Shown: positions 37,922-45,667 of the stretch, piece by piece | How the letters are laid out: each line of letters begins with the position of its first letter | How positions within the stretch are numbered: the stretch's first letter is position 1 | Source: Bacteroidota bacterium | GTDB taxonomy: Bacteria > Bacteroidota > Bacteroidia > Bacteroidales > DTGW01 | DNA: 64,000 bases | Assembly: GCA_029572965.1 (NCBI GenBank) | Contig: JAKPQD010000271.1 | Span: forward strand, 1-64,000 | Reading direction: 5' to 3' | Position numbers and translations under genes: made by a program | The notes under the pieces: model-generated | Told to the model about the DNA's origin: nothing | Seen by the model: only the letters and a program-made list of their open reading frames with translations | Database searches by the model: none

Positions 37922-38941
37922 CTAACTTAGTTTTGCTTTAGTAGAACTGCGGCTTAGCATTACAATGAAAACTAAACCTCCTATAATACCTGTGATTACA
38001 CCAATGGGCAATTCGTTGGGAGCAATAATGGTACGGGCAACAGTATCGCAGAAGACAAGAAAACTGCCGCCAGCCAGAAATGAGCTGATAAGCAGGATGC
38101 GGAAATCTGAACCTGTTAAAAGACGCATCAATTGAGGTATGATAAGGCCTACAAAGCCAATCACACCTGCAACAGCCACACACATGCCTGTCAATAAAGA
38201 TGCCAGGATAAACAATATTTTAATAGCCACATCAGTATTGATACCCAGGTGGCGTGCTTTATCTTCACCCAGGCGCAAAGCATTCAGCGGATGGATAAAC
38301 AGGTATGATACGGCTAACCCGGCAACAGACATGGTGACACCAAGAGCAATCAGGCTGCTATTGGGCTCGTCAAGCGACCCCATAATCCAAAACACAATGC
38401 TTTGGATGTTGTCGCTGGTGGTGTATGACATGAGCAGCATCATGCCTGATGAAGCAATAAAGCTTATCATTACGCCCACCAGTACCATGTTTTGGGTCAA
38501 TACTTTGCCGTTTCGTACACTCAGAAAATATACCAAAAAGATGGTGGCCAATGCGCCTATAAAGCCTGCAAGTGGCAATAGAAAAGCCCCAACTCTCAGG
38601 CTAAGGCCTGTAACTATTATAAAAGCAACACTTAGCGCAGCACCTCCTGATATGCCCATTGTGTATGGCTCAACAAGCGGGTTGCGGTAAACACCCTGGA
38701 GTATAGCCCCGGCAATGCTCAAAGCCCCACCTACTGAAAGGCCTATATATATCCTCGGCAGGCGAATGTCTCTCAGAACGGTATATTCCATGCTTCCTTT
38801 TCCGTTAAACAGTATTCGCGGGATGTCTGTCAATGAAATATGCAACTCGCCAATGGAAAGCGATATCAGTACAGACAATATTGTAAGTAGCAGGAACGCT
38901 AATATCCAAAGCCCCCATTTGATGTTTTTGGAAATGCTCAT
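37922..38941 (-). CDS. btuC: Cobalamin-type ABC importer permease (FecCD family)
   Basis: A 339-residue protein with about ten membrane segments. GAILQGVYRNPLVEPYTMGISGGA and FVGLIIPQLMRLLTGSDFR are hallmark FecCD/BtuC segments, the latter contacting the ATPase. It forms the inner-membrane channel with BtuD and the binding protein. It overlaps the binding-protein gene by 4 bp. Confidence 0.9.
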   Translation of the reverse strand: MSISKNIKWGLWILAFLLLTILSVLISLSIGELHISLTDIPRILFNGKGSMEYTVLRDIRLPRIYIGLSVGGALSIAGAILQGVYRNPLVEPYTMGISGGAALSVAFIIVTGLSLRVGAFLLPLAGFIGALATIFLVYFLSVRNGKVLTQNMVLVGVMISFIASSGMMLLMSYTTSDNIQSIVFWIMGSLDEPNSSLIALGVTMSVAGLAVSYLFIHPLNALRLGEDKARHLGINTDVAIKILFILASLLTGMCVAVAGVIGFVGLIIPQLMRLLTGSDFRILLISSFLAGGSFLVFCDTVARTIIAPNELPIGVITGIIGGLVFIVMLSRSSTKAKLS

Positions 38942-39747
38942 GGATACATAGTTTTTATAAGTTGTTCAACAACATCTACAAAACTAACTGGGTCGGGGCT
39001 ACATGCTTTGTCTGAATCAACAATGAAGATTTTGTGTTTTTTCACAGCGCTAATATTGCTGTATTTTAGCCATGCAGCTTTTTCTTCATCGCCCACAACG
39101 CCCATGGTTACAATAAAAATAAAATCAGGGTTTCGCAAAACCACAGCTTCGCGGGTTATAGTGCCTTGTTTGAGGTCAGCAGCAATGTTTTGTCCGCCAG
39201 AGTATGTGATAAAGTCATCCATGAAAGTATTGGGAATAACCGTAAATAGCGGTTTTGCCCCAATTTCATAAAATACTTTGGGCTTTTTATCCTTTGGGAT
39301 CAATGATTTTAACCGGTCCAACCTGGCTTGTTGCTGGTCAATAATGCTTTTGGCCTTGCTTTGCTTGTTGGTAAGCCTGGCCAGTTCTGTAAGTTGCTCG
39401 CAGATTTGAGTGTATGATTTTGGCGAAGGCATGACCTTTACTTTGAGGCCAATCTTTTTCAAAGCAGCAATATCTGTAGGTTTTGTCAGGTCAGTTGTTA
39501 TCACCCAATCAGGTTTTAAGGTATATATCTTTTCGGTGTTGATTTCCATCCCGGTAATTACAATGCTTTTTTTATCCTTAATAGCTTCTATACAATAGTT
39601 GGTACAGCCTACAAGTTTTTCTTCGGCTTCAAGAATATACAGCATCTTGGTTAGCGAAGGTGCTAATGAAACAATACGCTGCGAAAATGTATTTAAGCTT
39701 AGTATGGCAAATACGAAAAACAGAATATACCCGGGTTTCAATTTCAT
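38938..39747 (-). CDS. btuF: Periplasmic corrinoid-binding protein (BtuF-like)
   Basis: A 269-residue class III solute-binding protein. A signal peptide ends near NTFSQ without a lipobox. RIVSLAPSLTKMLYIL and GCTNYC near the N-terminus, a long central helix, and VRNPDF-type sequence in the second lobe fit BtuF/FepB-type proteins. It delivers corrinoid to BtuCD; the exact ligand is inferred from context. Confidence 0.87.
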   Translation of the reverse strand: MKLKPGYILFFVFAILSLNTFSQRIVSLAPSLTKMLYILEAEEKLVGCTNYCIEAIKDKKSIVITGMEINTEKIYTLKPDWVITTDLTKPTDIAALKKIGLKVKVMPSPKSYTQICEQLTELARLTNKQSKAKSIIDQQQARLDRLKSLIPKDKKPKVFYEIGAKPLFTVIPNTFMDDFITYSGGQNIAADLKQGTITREAVVLRNPDFIFIVTMGVVGDEEKAAWLKYSNISAVKKHKIFIVDSDKACSPDPVSFVDVVEQLIKTMYP

Positions 39748-39828
39748 GATTTCAACATTTATTGAATTATCAAAGTAAGTATTTGTACGTTACTTGAGAA
39801 CTATGAGGAATGTTTTTTTTATAAAAAA

Positions 39829-39891
39829 GCAAAGACACAAAGTGCAAAGAACAAAATCTAATTGAGTTTCTTTGTGTCGTTGTGTCTTTGC
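39829..39891. repeat. Long imperfect hairpin between the propeller lipoprotein and btuF genes
   Basis: The arms 39829-39851 and 39868-39891, made of GCAAAGACACAA-type sequence, pair with a few mismatches. It resembles the Bacteroidota 'CAAAGACACAAAG' intergenic repeats. Lying inside the cobalamin gene run, it could attenuate transcription between the outer-membrane and importer genes. Confidence 0.6.
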
Positions 39892-39906
39892 GTTTTAAAA
39901 TCTTTA

Positions 39907-40980
39907 TTAATAACTAAAAACTACAGAATTTGGGAAGCTTGCAGTGCCAAAGCTAAATAGCTTTTCGCCTTTGGCGTTGTACCCAATTGCCATAGAATTG
40001 GCATCGTCTAAGCAAATGATGTTGCCGGTTTTTGGGTCAACATCCATGCCAAAAAACATATGATCAACTAGTTTTGCTGTAGGTAGTTCTGTAGCTGTGA
40101 TTGCCATAGCATAAAGTCCATCATTGAGATAATAAATTATACTACCATCTTTATTTGCTGCTATACAATTTACCTCAGATGCGTACATTGTTTTTAAAGG
40201 GAAGTTATTTACCACTTTTGTCGATAAGTTTATTTTGCTAATACCCGAATTAGTATAAGTCAAAGGTGAATAGTTATTTTTATCCGCTACTCCTTTACAA
40301 TATGCCCAAATATTATTGTCTTTATCAGTTACCAAGTCAATTGGAACAGAAGCAACTTCAAATGTATTGGTAATTTTAAAGGTAGACGGATCTATTTCAA
40401 TTACAGTATTTCCATCATTATCCCATCCACCCGCAATAGCTGCGTAAACTTTTGAATTTACTACTATCAATTTTTCAGGACCTGTTTCAACGTCTAATGA
40501 ATCGCTTTTTGTAAGCGTCTTTAAATCAATACTATAGATATAATTATTTTCATAATTTTTCCCTTTACCGTTGGATATATAAACAGTATTTTCATTAGCT
40601 CTAACTACGTTTCGAGGATAAGAGAATCCTCCAATGTTTTTAATTACCTTGAAATTTCGCATATTTACTACGGTCACCTTTTGCGAGTTGTTAACTACAA
40701 TAAAGCCTAAAGTGTCCACAATTTCAAATGCTTGTACTACGTCGCCCACAGGAAGTCCATTAGCACTATTATAAAGGTTTTTTACAGTCTTGGCAGGGTC
40801 GCTGTTGTAAAAAGTAATATCGCCATTGGCACTGCCAAAGTTTCCTTCGCATACTACAAACATCCCTTTCAGGTTGTTGGCCGTGATGTCCGGGGTGTCT
40901 TCTGATTTTTCGCAAGAAGTCAACAATAAAGCTACACTGCTAAGTGCTAAAAGTGAGATTTTCAAAAAGTTACGTTTCAT
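39907..40980 (-). CDS. YncE-like beta-propeller lipoprotein (DUF5074-type) of the cobalamin locus
   Basis: A 357-residue lipoprotein: signal peptide with lipobox LLTSC at residues 19-23, then repeated propeller blades of the YncE/DUF5074 type (VNMRNFKVIKNIGGFSYPRN, IDLKTLTKSD, IDPSTFKITNTFEVAS, ISKINLSTKVVNNF). It lies 34 bp downstream of the BtuB-type receptor gene. This pairing suggests a surface or periplasmic corrinoid-binding partner, but that is inference. Confidence 0.8.
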   Translation of the reverse strand: MKRNFLKISLLALSSVALLLTSCEKSEDTPDITANNLKGMFVVCEGNFGSANGDITFYNSDPAKTVKNLYNSANGLPVGDVVQAFEIVDTLGFIVVNNSQKVTVVNMRNFKVIKNIGGFSYPRNVVRANENTVYISNGKGKNYENNYIYSIDLKTLTKSDSLDVETGPEKLIVVNSKVYAAIAGGWDNDGNTVIEIDPSTFKITNTFEVASVPIDLVTDKDNNIWAYCKGVADKNNYSPLTYTNSGISKINLSTKVVNNFPLKTMYASEVNCIAANKDGSIIYYLNDGLYAMAITATELPTAKLVDHMFFGMDVDPKTGNIICLDDANSMAIGYNAKGEKLFSFGTASFPNSVVFSY

Positions 40981-41014
40981 AATATTAAAAGTTTATAATG
41001 ATTAATAATACTTT

Positions 41015-42931
41015 TCAAAACATATAATTCAATTTTACAGACCAATACCTCCCCGGCATTGGATAAAGCCTGATGAGCTCATAAGCTTTGTTGGTCAGGT
41101 TATAAGCGGCGAACAGCAGTCCTATTTTTCCTTTGCCTAAGGATTGCTTTATTCCAATTTGTGCATCTATCGTTTGATAAGGCTTTAGTAAAGCATTATC
41201 GTCATAAAAACGGTCGGCTGTAAAGTGGTGCCACAAAGTGAATTCCAGAAACCCAACATTGAACTGGTTTTTCCAGGTGGTGATAATCCTGGGCGAGTAA
41301 ATCATTGGCTTTTCCTGGTTGTCAACTTCAGTCTTGAATAACGCCCTGTTTAAAGTAACCATCAGCTCTGATTGGTATTGCCATTGCGGTTTCTGGAGGT
41401 TAAACATAATTTTGGTCTCAGCTCCATAAGAATGCACTTGCTGGTAGTTTTTGGCTTCCCAATAAGCCCCGGCAGGGCGCCAGACAATCATATCTTTCAC
41501 TTGCGACCAATACAGGCTAATGTCTGCCGACAATCTGGAAGCATTACTTTTCCAAAAGGTAGCTAATGTGCCCAATTCTGCCGAATAGCCATTTTCGGCT
41601 TTCAGGTTGATATTGCCGCCAGGCATCCAGTAACGGTCGTTGAACGTGGGTTTGCGGAACTTCTTAGAAGCATTTGCCCTGACAGTCCATGTGTCGGGGA
41701 TTATTTTAACCGCTGCACCCACCGAAGGCAACAAATCCGAATGAAAGTCGCTGTTCCATTCTTTGCGAAGCGCTGCTTGCCACGAAAACTGTTTATTGTC
41801 ATATTTAATGCCGACAAAAGAAGCCAGTTCCTTTTCTTCTTTGGTGTTTCCATAGGCTGAAACGTCTGCAGAGATAAGAGCCCCGATAGAACCTGCATCA
41901 ACAGACAAATGCGGTGTTATGTAATATCTAAAATTAACATCGCCATACCATTGAACGGCTTGGATGCGCGAATCAATGCTGTTGACTGTGGCTTGTGCCG
42001 AAGCTTTTTGCCAATAATGTTGTTCGTCGTCAAAACGGGCAGCTTTCACTTGCAATCCCCAGTTTTCGCCATGCAGTTTGTAGGCTGCAAAAAGCTTTAA
42101 AGTGGAGTCTTTCTGGTATTCATAAGCTGTAGAACCTATATGCGAAGGGATGTTATACGCTTTAACCTGGTACCAAAAGCCAACTTCAAGGGTTGATGTT
42201 GGCGAAAGCCTGAACGCAGCGTTTTGTATCGTTCCTATATCGTGCCAGTCGCCATCGGTCTGGGTTCGCTGATACTGGTTGATGTAATCGTAATATTTGA
42301 ATTCATTTTTAGAAGCTGCACCCCAACAATTCAATTGCCAAGCAGCTTTGCCATTTCCTACTTTGCAGAAAATGCTTCCATCAATGGTTTTCAATGATTG
42401 ATAGCCTATATGAGCTGACCCGCTTAGTGTTTCGGAAGGCGTTAAATTGTTGTCGAGATTTACAGCACCACCAAAAGTGCCGCTTCCGTAAACAGCTCCT
42501 GAAGCTCCATATACTACTGATACACGGTCAAATCCGCTGGCCGGAACCATAGAAAAGTCGCAAGCCCCGGCTGTAACTGAGTTGATAGGAAAACCGTTCC
42601 AGTTGACTTGTACCTGGCTGGCAGATGAGCCCCTCAGGGTAATGTTGGCAAGGCCTCCGCCTGCACCGTAAGCTTTAACATTAAGCGCTGAGTTGCTTGT
42701 CAATAAACGGGTAATGGATTCGCCAGCAAAATCAGTAGTTTTATTTCTGGTGTAAACCTCTGTTTTAATATCGTTTCCAAAATACTGGCTGCGGGTAGCA
42801 GTAACAACAACATCGGGGACTTCGATAATAGTGTCGTTCCCTGATTGAGCTACAGCTATGTCATTGCCAATAATCGTAAGCAATATTGGCAAGCCAATAA
42901 TTTGGGAAAAGAATAAAGCCTTTAAATGCAT
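41015..42931 (-). CDS. btuB: TonB-dependent outer-membrane receptor, BtuB-like
   Basis: A 638-residue receptor from the ATG at 42931, with a signal peptide ending near AVAQS, a TonB box-like VPDVVVTATRS, a plug domain (NSALNVKAYGAGGGLANITLRGSS) and a beta-barrel ending in an aromatic residue (KLNYMF). Length fits BtuB (about 600-640). The cobalamin riboswitch directly upstream supports corrinoid uptake as its job. It is the first gene of the cobalamin run. Confidence 0.9.
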   Translation of the reverse strand: MHLKALFFSQIIGLPILLTIIGNDIAVAQSGNDTIIEVPDVVVTATRSQYFGNDIKTEVYTRNKTTDFAGESITRLLTSNSALNVKAYGAGGGLANITLRGSSASQVQVNWNGFPINSVTAGACDFSMVPASGFDRVSVVYGASGAVYGSGTFGGAVNLDNNLTPSETLSGSAHIGYQSLKTIDGSIFCKVGNGKAAWQLNCWGAASKNEFKYYDYINQYQRTQTDGDWHDIGTIQNAAFRLSPTSTLEVGFWYQVKAYNIPSHIGSTAYEYQKDSTLKLFAAYKLHGENWGLQVKAARFDDEQHYWQKASAQATVNSIDSRIQAVQWYGDVNFRYYITPHLSVDAGSIGALISADVSAYGNTKEEKELASFVGIKYDNKQFSWQAALRKEWNSDFHSDLLPSVGAAVKIIPDTWTVRANASKKFRKPTFNDRYWMPGGNINLKAENGYSAELGTLATFWKSNASRLSADISLYWSQVKDMIVWRPAGAYWEAKNYQQVHSYGAETKIMFNLQKPQWQYQSELMVTLNRALFKTEVDNQEKPMIYSPRIITTWKNQFNVGFLEFTLWHHFTADRFYDDNALLKPYQTIDAQIGIKQSLGKGKIGLLFAAYNLTNKAYELIRLYPMPGRYWSVKLNYMF

Positions 42932-43040
42932 TGTTACCAAATAATTTTAATCAAAACTATTCGTAACTTTAACAAAAACAAGAGGATAGATACACCAAGG
43001 ATGTCCTATTCTTTGCTTTTCTCCCGAAAGCTACGAATTA

Positions 43041-43262
43041 CATTGCAGGCAGGTCTTCTGGCTTTCCCGATTTTCAACACCTTCCCGCTATGCATAGGCA
43101 TAACAGTGGTTTTTTGGTTGAAAATACAATACCGAAAATCGGTATCGGGATTACAGCTACGGGGATAGCTCCTGACTTCCTGCTTTCGCATTGCTACGGC
43201 AGCAGGTCACAGGATTCCCATTTAATCCTTTGTTCCGACTGAACCGGAACCGGAACCAGCAA
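43041..43262 (-). promoter_or_regulatory. Cobalamin riboswitch
   Basis: On the minus strand the B12 box AGCCAGAAGACCTGCC (43048-43063) is preceded by the other conserved parts: GGGAATCCTGTG, CCCGTAGCTGTAA and paired arms, within about 220 nt. It lies about 110 bp upstream of the btuB-like start codon. When bound to adenosylcobalamin it should lower expression of the downstream receptor and probably the genes after it. Confidence 0.92.
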
Positions 43263-43544
43263 TTTTTTGCAAATGAAGAAAATTTTTTTTAAATTAAAAA
43301 CATTGATGCCTGAAAAAATATGAAACACACTGACTTTCTTTATTTTATCAGGTTCTTAAAAATTTAGAAAGAACTGTTTCATTTTAAGCCAAATTTAATA
43401 TTAGAATATATTTAATCGATTAATAAGTTGTAATTCAGTAATTTAATAAATCGCATTAAACATTTTCAAAATCGGCTTGTCCGTTTATAACGAGAGGTTT
43501 AACCCAACTAAATCTATAGTTCGGCAAAATATTACCTCCTAATG
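43263..43544. other. Intergenic region upstream of cobalamin riboswitch
   Basis: A+T-rich sequence that should contain the promoter for the cobalamin run. I see no ORF. A 9-bp sequence CTCCTAATG at its right end (43536-43544) is duplicated on the far side of the next element. Confidence 0.4.
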
Positions 43545-43669
43545 CACTGTCGTTTAGTTTAGACTCTGACAGGTGCTGCGAACGGTGTCAGGTCAGATGT
43601 GAAACTAACCCGAAAGCGTCTTTCTGACCTGTCGGCGTATTTTTTAAGTACTTAACTAAACGACATGGT
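43545..43669. mobile_element. MITE-like insertion with terminal inverted repeats and 9-bp flanking direct repeat
   Basis: About 125 bp. Inverted ends TGTCGTTTAGTT (43548-43559) and AACTAAACGACA (43654-43665) match perfectly. CTCCTAATG occurs directly outside on both sides (43536-43544 and 43670-43678), as expected of a target-site duplication. Inside is a 33-bp palindromic core (43562-43594) shared with the element at 9857-9889, and a further CTGACCTGTCGG. There is no coding capacity. Confidence 0.75.
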
Positions 43670-43678
43670 CTCCTAATG

Positions 43679-43998
43679 ATTAAATTGGGATAAAGGCTTC
43701 ATTTTGTAACAATATTGACTTTTTGGGTACAAAAAACTCAACCAAAAACTTTTCTCCTTTGTGTTTCTCGGGATTTGTTCCAAAATAAGGTTTGTCATCT
43801 GGCGCATAGCCACTTTTACGTAGCCATTGACCATACACCATTCACATGCTGCTTGAAAATCCTGTGTTTTTTCTGAAGATTTTTTATTTATTTGAGCAAA
43901 GGCGTTTTTTGGATTATCTTTGGTGTAGTTATTGTTGAAGATTAAACAAATAGATATTTCAGGCGTTATAATAAAAATAACATTCAAAACAAAGTAAT
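43679..43998. other. Region upstream of citrate synthase; no supported gene
   Basis: A minus-strand frame of 129 codons covers this region but lacks a good start, runs into the citrate synthase gene and has no family-like motif; I do not call it. It may be a decayed remnant. The plus strand must carry the citrate synthase promoter. Confidence 0.4.
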
Positions 43999-45366
43999 AT
44001 GAAGCAATCAACAGTGCCACCAATTGTAAAACACCTTTCGGAATCGGTAGTAAAAGCCTCAAAAATTGACCCAGGCTTATTTGAAAAATATAGTGTAAAA
44101 CGAGGGCTTCGCAATGCCGACCATTCGGGGGTATTGGTAGGGCTTACTAATGTTGGGGACGTTGTTGGTTACCAAAAAGTTGGTGATACACTCGAACCTA
44201 TTGATGGAAAGCTTATCTATCGAGGTATCAATGTTGAAGCATTGGTTCAGGGCGCTATAGACCAAAACCGTCACGGATTTGACGAGGTTGTATATTTGCT
44301 CCTTTCGGGGAAGTTGCCCAACCAACAAGAATTGGAAGAGTTTATGCAATATATGGGCAAACTGCGCGACCTGCCCGACGACTTTACCAATAACACCATC
44401 TTGGCCAACAAAGGCCAAAACGTAATGAACATGTTGGCTCGTACTGTATTGGGTTTGTACAATCTGGATAAAAATGCAGAAGATACTTCGCCAGAAAACC
44501 TGGTAAACCAGTCGCTTAACCTGATAGCCAAATTTCCTACCATTATTGCTTATTCGTATCATGCTTTGCGGCATTTTTATCAGCACAAGACACTTTCTAT
44601 ACGTCACCCAAATCCAAACCTCAGCACTGCAGAAAACTTTTTGCTGATGATGAAAGGAGAAGGGAAATATTCAAAGCTTGAAGCTGATATACTTGACCTT
44701 GCTTTGATATTGCATGCCGACCATGGCGGAGGAAACAACTCAACTTTTACTATTCGTGTAACCAGCTCAACAGGGACCGATACTTACTCGGCAGTAGCTT
44801 CTGCCATAGCTTCATTGAAGGGGCCATTGCACGGAGGCGCAAACCACGAAGTATTGGGCATGATGGAAAACATTAAAGAGAATGTTAAACATTGGGATAA
44901 CCCGAAAGAAGTTTCTGATTACCTTGTAAAAATGCTTAATAAACAAGCATACGACCGTTCGGGTAAGATTTATGGTATCGGCCATGCAGTATATACCATC
45001 TCTGACCCTCGTGCTGTATTGTTGAAAAAACAAGCTCGCGAGCTGGCTAAAGAAAAAGGCCGTTTGGAAGAGTTTGAGCTTTATGAGTCGATAGAACATC
45101 TTGCGCCTCAAATTTTCTATGAATTTAAGGGCGACAAAGTGGCTAAGCGAGTGTGTGCCAATGTTGACTTTTACTCAGGCTTTGTATATAACTGTATTGG
45201 CATAAAAGAGCCGTTATATACCCCGTTGTTTGCTATGTCGCGTATAGCAGGCTGGTGTGCTCACCGTCTTGAAGAGCTTACTTTTGATGCCAAACGTATT
45301 ATCCGTCCGGCTTATAAGAATGTTTATCCTGAACAAAGTTATATTCAGCTGAAAGACAGGGAATAG
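43999..45366 (+). CDS. gltA: Citrate synthase (citrate/2-methylcitrate synthase family)
   Basis: A 455-residue enzyme condensing oxaloacetate and acetyl-CoA. The first catalytic His is in LHADHGGGNNSTF, the second in GPLHGGANHEV, the third in GIGHAVYTISDPRA with the Asp in VCANVDFYSGFVY. An N-terminal extension of about 70 residues relative to short citrate synthases is typical of this Bacteroidota form. It is a single gene; an inverted-repeat array follows. Confidence 0.94.
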   Translation: MKQSTVPPIVKHLSESVVKASKIDPGLFEKYSVKRGLRNADHSGVLVGLTNVGDVVGYQKVGDTLEPIDGKLIYRGINVEALVQGAIDQNRHGFDEVVYLLLSGKLPNQQELEEFMQYMGKLRDLPDDFTNNTILANKGQNVMNMLARTVLGLYNLDKNAEDTSPENLVNQSLNLIAKFPTIIAYSYHALRHFYQHKTLSIRHPNPNLSTAENFLLMMKGEGKYSKLEADILDLALILHADHGGGNNSTFTIRVTSSTGTDTYSAVASAIASLKGPLHGGANHEVLGMMENIKENVKHWDNPKEVSDYLVKMLNKQAYDRSGKIYGIGHAVYTISDPRAVLLKKQARELAKEKGRLEEFELYESIEHLAPQIFYEFKGDKVAKRVCANVDFYSGFVYNCIGIKEPLYTPLFAMSRIAGWCAHRLEELTFDAKRIIRPAYKNVYPEQSYIQLKDRE

Positions 45367-45408
45367 TAAAATACTGTTTGAGTTTTTTTAAAACTCTCTC
45401 CAAGAGGC

Positions 45409-45558
45409 AGTGTAAAAAGAAATATTAACCGCAAAGTTCACGAAGAAAGAATAAAGTACGCAAAGTTTTAAATGTTGATTATTAATACTTTGCGTGCTTT
45501 GCGGAAAAACTTAGCGACCTTTGCGGTTAGCTTTTTTTGACCTTTTTACACACTCTCA
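45409..45558. repeat. Nested inverted repeats, probable bidirectional terminator
   Basis: Outer arms TAACCGCAAAG / CTTTGCGGTTA (45426-45436 with 45519-45529) enclose inner arms TACGCAAAGT / ACTTTGCGTG (45457-45466 with 45487-45496). An even wider pair (GTGTAAAAAG near 45410-45420 and CTTTTTACAC near 45540-45550) surrounds them. A T tract follows the outer right arm. It sits between convergent citrate synthase and the multi-PAS kinase gene, and belongs to the common Bacteroidota 'CGCAAAG' repeat type. Confidence 0.7.
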
Positions 45559-45667
45559 AATATGATAATATTGTTGGCCTGATGAATCCATCTATCGTTC
45601 ATAAGATTGCTCCTTTTAATTTTGATTGGGCAACCATAAGTGTTTTTATTTGGTAAGCTTCATGTTA

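Noticed and set aside
38139-38690. Plus-strand ORF of 183 codons within the btuC permease gene
   Set aside because: Antisense shadow of a well-conserved FecCD permease.
37112-39747. Iron-siderophore ABC importer
   Set aside because: The families are alike, but the position among cobUTSC and below a cobalamin riboswitch favours corrinoid transport.
43673-44062. 129-codon minus-strand ORF before citrate synthase
   Set aside because: It overlaps the citrate synthase start, has no good start codon near a plausible N-terminus and no family motif.
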